Shown piece by piece: positions 62,678-64,000 of a stretch of 64,000 nucleotides of DNA. Under the pieces are notes generated by a model. It searched no databases, was not told the origin of the DNA, and was given only the letters and a program-made list of their open reading frames with translations. The DNA is from Canibacter zhuwentaonis (GTDB taxonomy: Bacteria; Actinomycetota; Actinomycetes; Actinomycetales; Microbacteriaceae): NCBI RefSeq assembly GCF_018531125.1, contig NZ_JAHDSY010000001.1; one strand, written 5' to 3'. Position numbers and translations under genes: made by a program. Numbering within the stretch: position 1 is the first letter of the stretch; each line of letters opens with the position of its first letter.

Positions 62678-63061
62678 GTTTTCGCAGTGTGAATAATGGT
62701 AACAGAATAAATTTGCGCGCGCAAATTGCGCGAGCAAAACCCAAGTTTTAGGGCGGATATATGACGGATATGCAGTGGATATACAACGGATCACCGGCTG
62801 ATCTGTTGCGGATCTGCCTATTTGGTGAGCGGGTTTGTATTGTGCATGCGGTTTTGTGGGTTTACTGATCAGTGTTGGTGCGGTAAATCCCGTGCTTTGT
62901 AGCGGTGTCGGTGCTGATCGAGGCACTGCCGGGGTTGGTGTGTGTTTTAAGAGGGGGTTGTGTTGCTGCGATCTTTTATTTTCCCCCTGGGTGGGTTGAG
63001 AGTGCTACTCGCTGGTGTTGTGGTGTTTGAAAAGTGTTTTTTGTGTGTGTGGTTTTTTGAC
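62678..63061. other. Gene-free upstream region of the surface protein
   Basis: About 380 nt without a supported gene. The plus strand drifts to T/G-rich, with words like ggatat repeated at 62755-62785 and several G-runs and T-runs before the promoter. A minus-strand frame across 62498-62926 is read through the tRNA and is rejected. Confidence 0.5.
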
Positions 63062-63090
63062 TTGATTTATTCGGGGGGGGGGGGTACTCT
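63062..63090 (+). promoter_or_regulatory. Promoter with a G12 tract in the -35/-10 spacer
   Basis: TTGATT (63062-63067) and TACTCT (63085-63090) are separated by 17 nt, of which 63073-63084 are twelve consecutive G. A run this long is prone to slipped-strand change, and a change of one or two bases would alter the spacing. The leader to the start codon is 39 nt and contains a ribosome site. Confidence 0.6.
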
Positions 63091-63129
63091 TAATTGCTGT
63101 AAGGTATTCCTGATTAAGGGGGGTTTGTT

Positions 63130-64000
63130 TTGAAACGATTGGTTTCAGGGTTTTACGGGGCGCGTAGTATCGCGTCCACTATGCTCGTGTTGGGTTTGGT
63201 GTCAGGGTTTCTGGTCACACCACAAGCGACAGCATTCGGACAGACTACAAGCGGGCAAACGGATCAGTCTACAATTAGAACCGGTGCTTCTTCCGCAGCG
63301 CGGGTAAATACTGTTGGTGCGCAGGTTGCTAGCTTGGTGGCGCGTAGTGTTTCAAACGTGTTGTTGCGTGATGTTGTTGCAGCGACTATGGGTTTGTTTA
63401 ACACAACAAGTTTTAAGACACCTGCTGGTTTTGCAACACGTTTAGAAGCGACAGCTAATCCCGACATATCAACCACAACCGAGGTGGATAATAAGATGGG
63501 GTATCTTCCTGGTGATACTGTCACGATCACTGTAACAGTAAGCGCTGCTAGTGTTGCTAATGGAGGTAAGGCTGCCAGGGTGCGTAAGACTGCTGAGAAT
63601 GTTAGTGTTTACGTGTTGCTACCGCAAGCGGATGAAGGGTTTGTTAATACTGCGCAAACAAAACAGCCTGAATGCACACCATCGGGTGGTGCAATGTGCC
63701 CGGATGCTGGGTCGTGGGAGCACGAAGAGGTTACGAATTCGTTGAGTGCGACTGCGCCGAGTATCCCCGCTGGAGGTAAGTTAGTATTCAAGATAACCGG
63801 TCAGGCTGGTGTGCAGGAGAATATGCAGAGTGGTCAGATACTAACGGTTGCTAATAATGATGCTCTTTCTGACGCTTCGTTTAGCGTTAAAAAGGAGAAT
63901 GTTTCTGTTACAGCGTTGTTTGATCTCACCGGGAGTGAACCCTGGATCGGTAGTGTTGGTTTCACTGGAATGCTTAAATGTACTGTGCCAGGCGGTAGTG
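63130..64000 (+). CDS. Secreted surface protein, N-terminal part (runs off the window)
   Basis: TTG 63130 follows AAGGGGGG by about 6 nt and opens a frame with no stop to the window end (290 codons). Residues 1-37 form a signal peptide: basic KRL, then STMLVLGLVSGFLVTPQATA with a likely cut near ATA-FG. The mature part is rich in Thr, Ser, Val and Ala. A beta-sandwich-like segment with YLPGDTVTITVTVSA resembles the DUF11-type repeats of bacterial surface proteins; later EPWIGSVGFTGMLKCTVPGG continues this style. It is likely cell-wall attached or secreted; anchoring signals would be outside the window. The poly-G promoter suggests variable expression. Confidence 0.75.
   Translation, partial: MKRLVSGFYGARSIASTMLVLGLVSGFLVTPQATAFGQTTSGQTDQSTIRTGASSAARVNTVGAQVASLVARSVSNVLLRDVVAATMGLFNTTSFKTPAGFATRLEATANPDISTTTEVDNKMGYLPGDTVTITVTVSAASVANGGKAARVRKTAENVSVYVLLPQADEGFVNTAQTKQPECTPSGGAMCPDAGSWEHEEVTNSLSATAPSIPAGGKLVFKITGQAGVQENMQSGQILTVANNDALSDASFSVKKENVSVTALFDLTGSEPWIGSVGFTGMLKCTVPGGS

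Noticed and set aside
62498..62926. A 142-codon minus-strand frame including the word PVAQLVRA
   Set aside because: It reads through tRNA-Val; this kind of frame is a well-known translation of tRNA genes and is not a protein.

Overview
The window reads as a chromosome segment of an actinobacterium, probably a small-genome, host-associated member near the Microbacteriaceae (family placement is inference from gene order and protein style; no search was run). Actinobacterial markers are the blocks sigA - parE / parC - phosphodiesterase - sepH - DUF4193 - DUF3093 - dut - DUF3710 - DUF3159 and lpd - sucB - DUF4191 - RDD - glnA - glnE - glnA2, a Gap with a long N-terminal extension, and a class A RNase P RNA beside a zinc-ribbon protein and a Nif3-like protein.

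Layout. 1-2.2 kb: AT-rich, broken BcgI-like restriction-modification genes. 2.25-4.2 kb: M16 peptidase operon. 4.2-5.86 kb: a partly duplicated cassette of a small secreted protein and two-helix membrane proteins. 5.86-8.1 kb: polynucleotide phosphorylase. 8.3-16 kb: an ilvD-ilvB-ilvN-ilvC-(two membrane proteins)-serA operon. 16-17.6 kb: NhaA antiporter. 17.7-18.7 kb: decayed phage capsid gene beside tRNA-Lys. 19-22 kb: glycine betaine/choline-type ABC importer. 22.3-24.1 kb: ABC-F protein. 24.1-26.7 kb: very AT-rich island with a broken type IIG restriction-methylase. 26.8-42 kb: DUF3054, aconitase, the dut block, sepH, topoisomerase IV genes and the primary sigma factor. 42-49.7 kb: PAC2 protein, lipoamide dehydrogenase, E2 acyltransferase, DUF4191, RDD, glutamine synthetase. 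49.9-54.2 kb: DAACS-type symporter, sugar transporter and ROK glucokinase, lying between glnA and glnE. 54.2-62.7 kb: glnE, glnA2, a SPOR-like protein, rnpB, zinc-ribbon and Nif3 proteins, gap, tRNA-Val. 63.1 kb to the end: start of a large secreted surface protein.

The core genes support branched-chain amino acid and serine synthesis, TCA/2-oxoacid oxidation, nitrogen control (GlnA, GlnA2, GlnE), sodium and osmolyte transport, and glucose uptake and phosphorylation. By contrast all three obviously foreign modules (two restriction-modification systems and a prophage remnant) carry several frameshifts or stops.

Two signals stand out. First, a run of 12 G fills most of the 17-nt spacer between a -35-like and a -10-like box ahead of the surface-protein gene, an arrangement known elsewhere for phase-variable promoters. 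Second, about eleven genes have a TANNNT box ending 6 or 7 nt before the start codon with no Shine-Dalgarno sequence, pointing to widespread leaderless mRNAs; these boxes were used to fix several starts.
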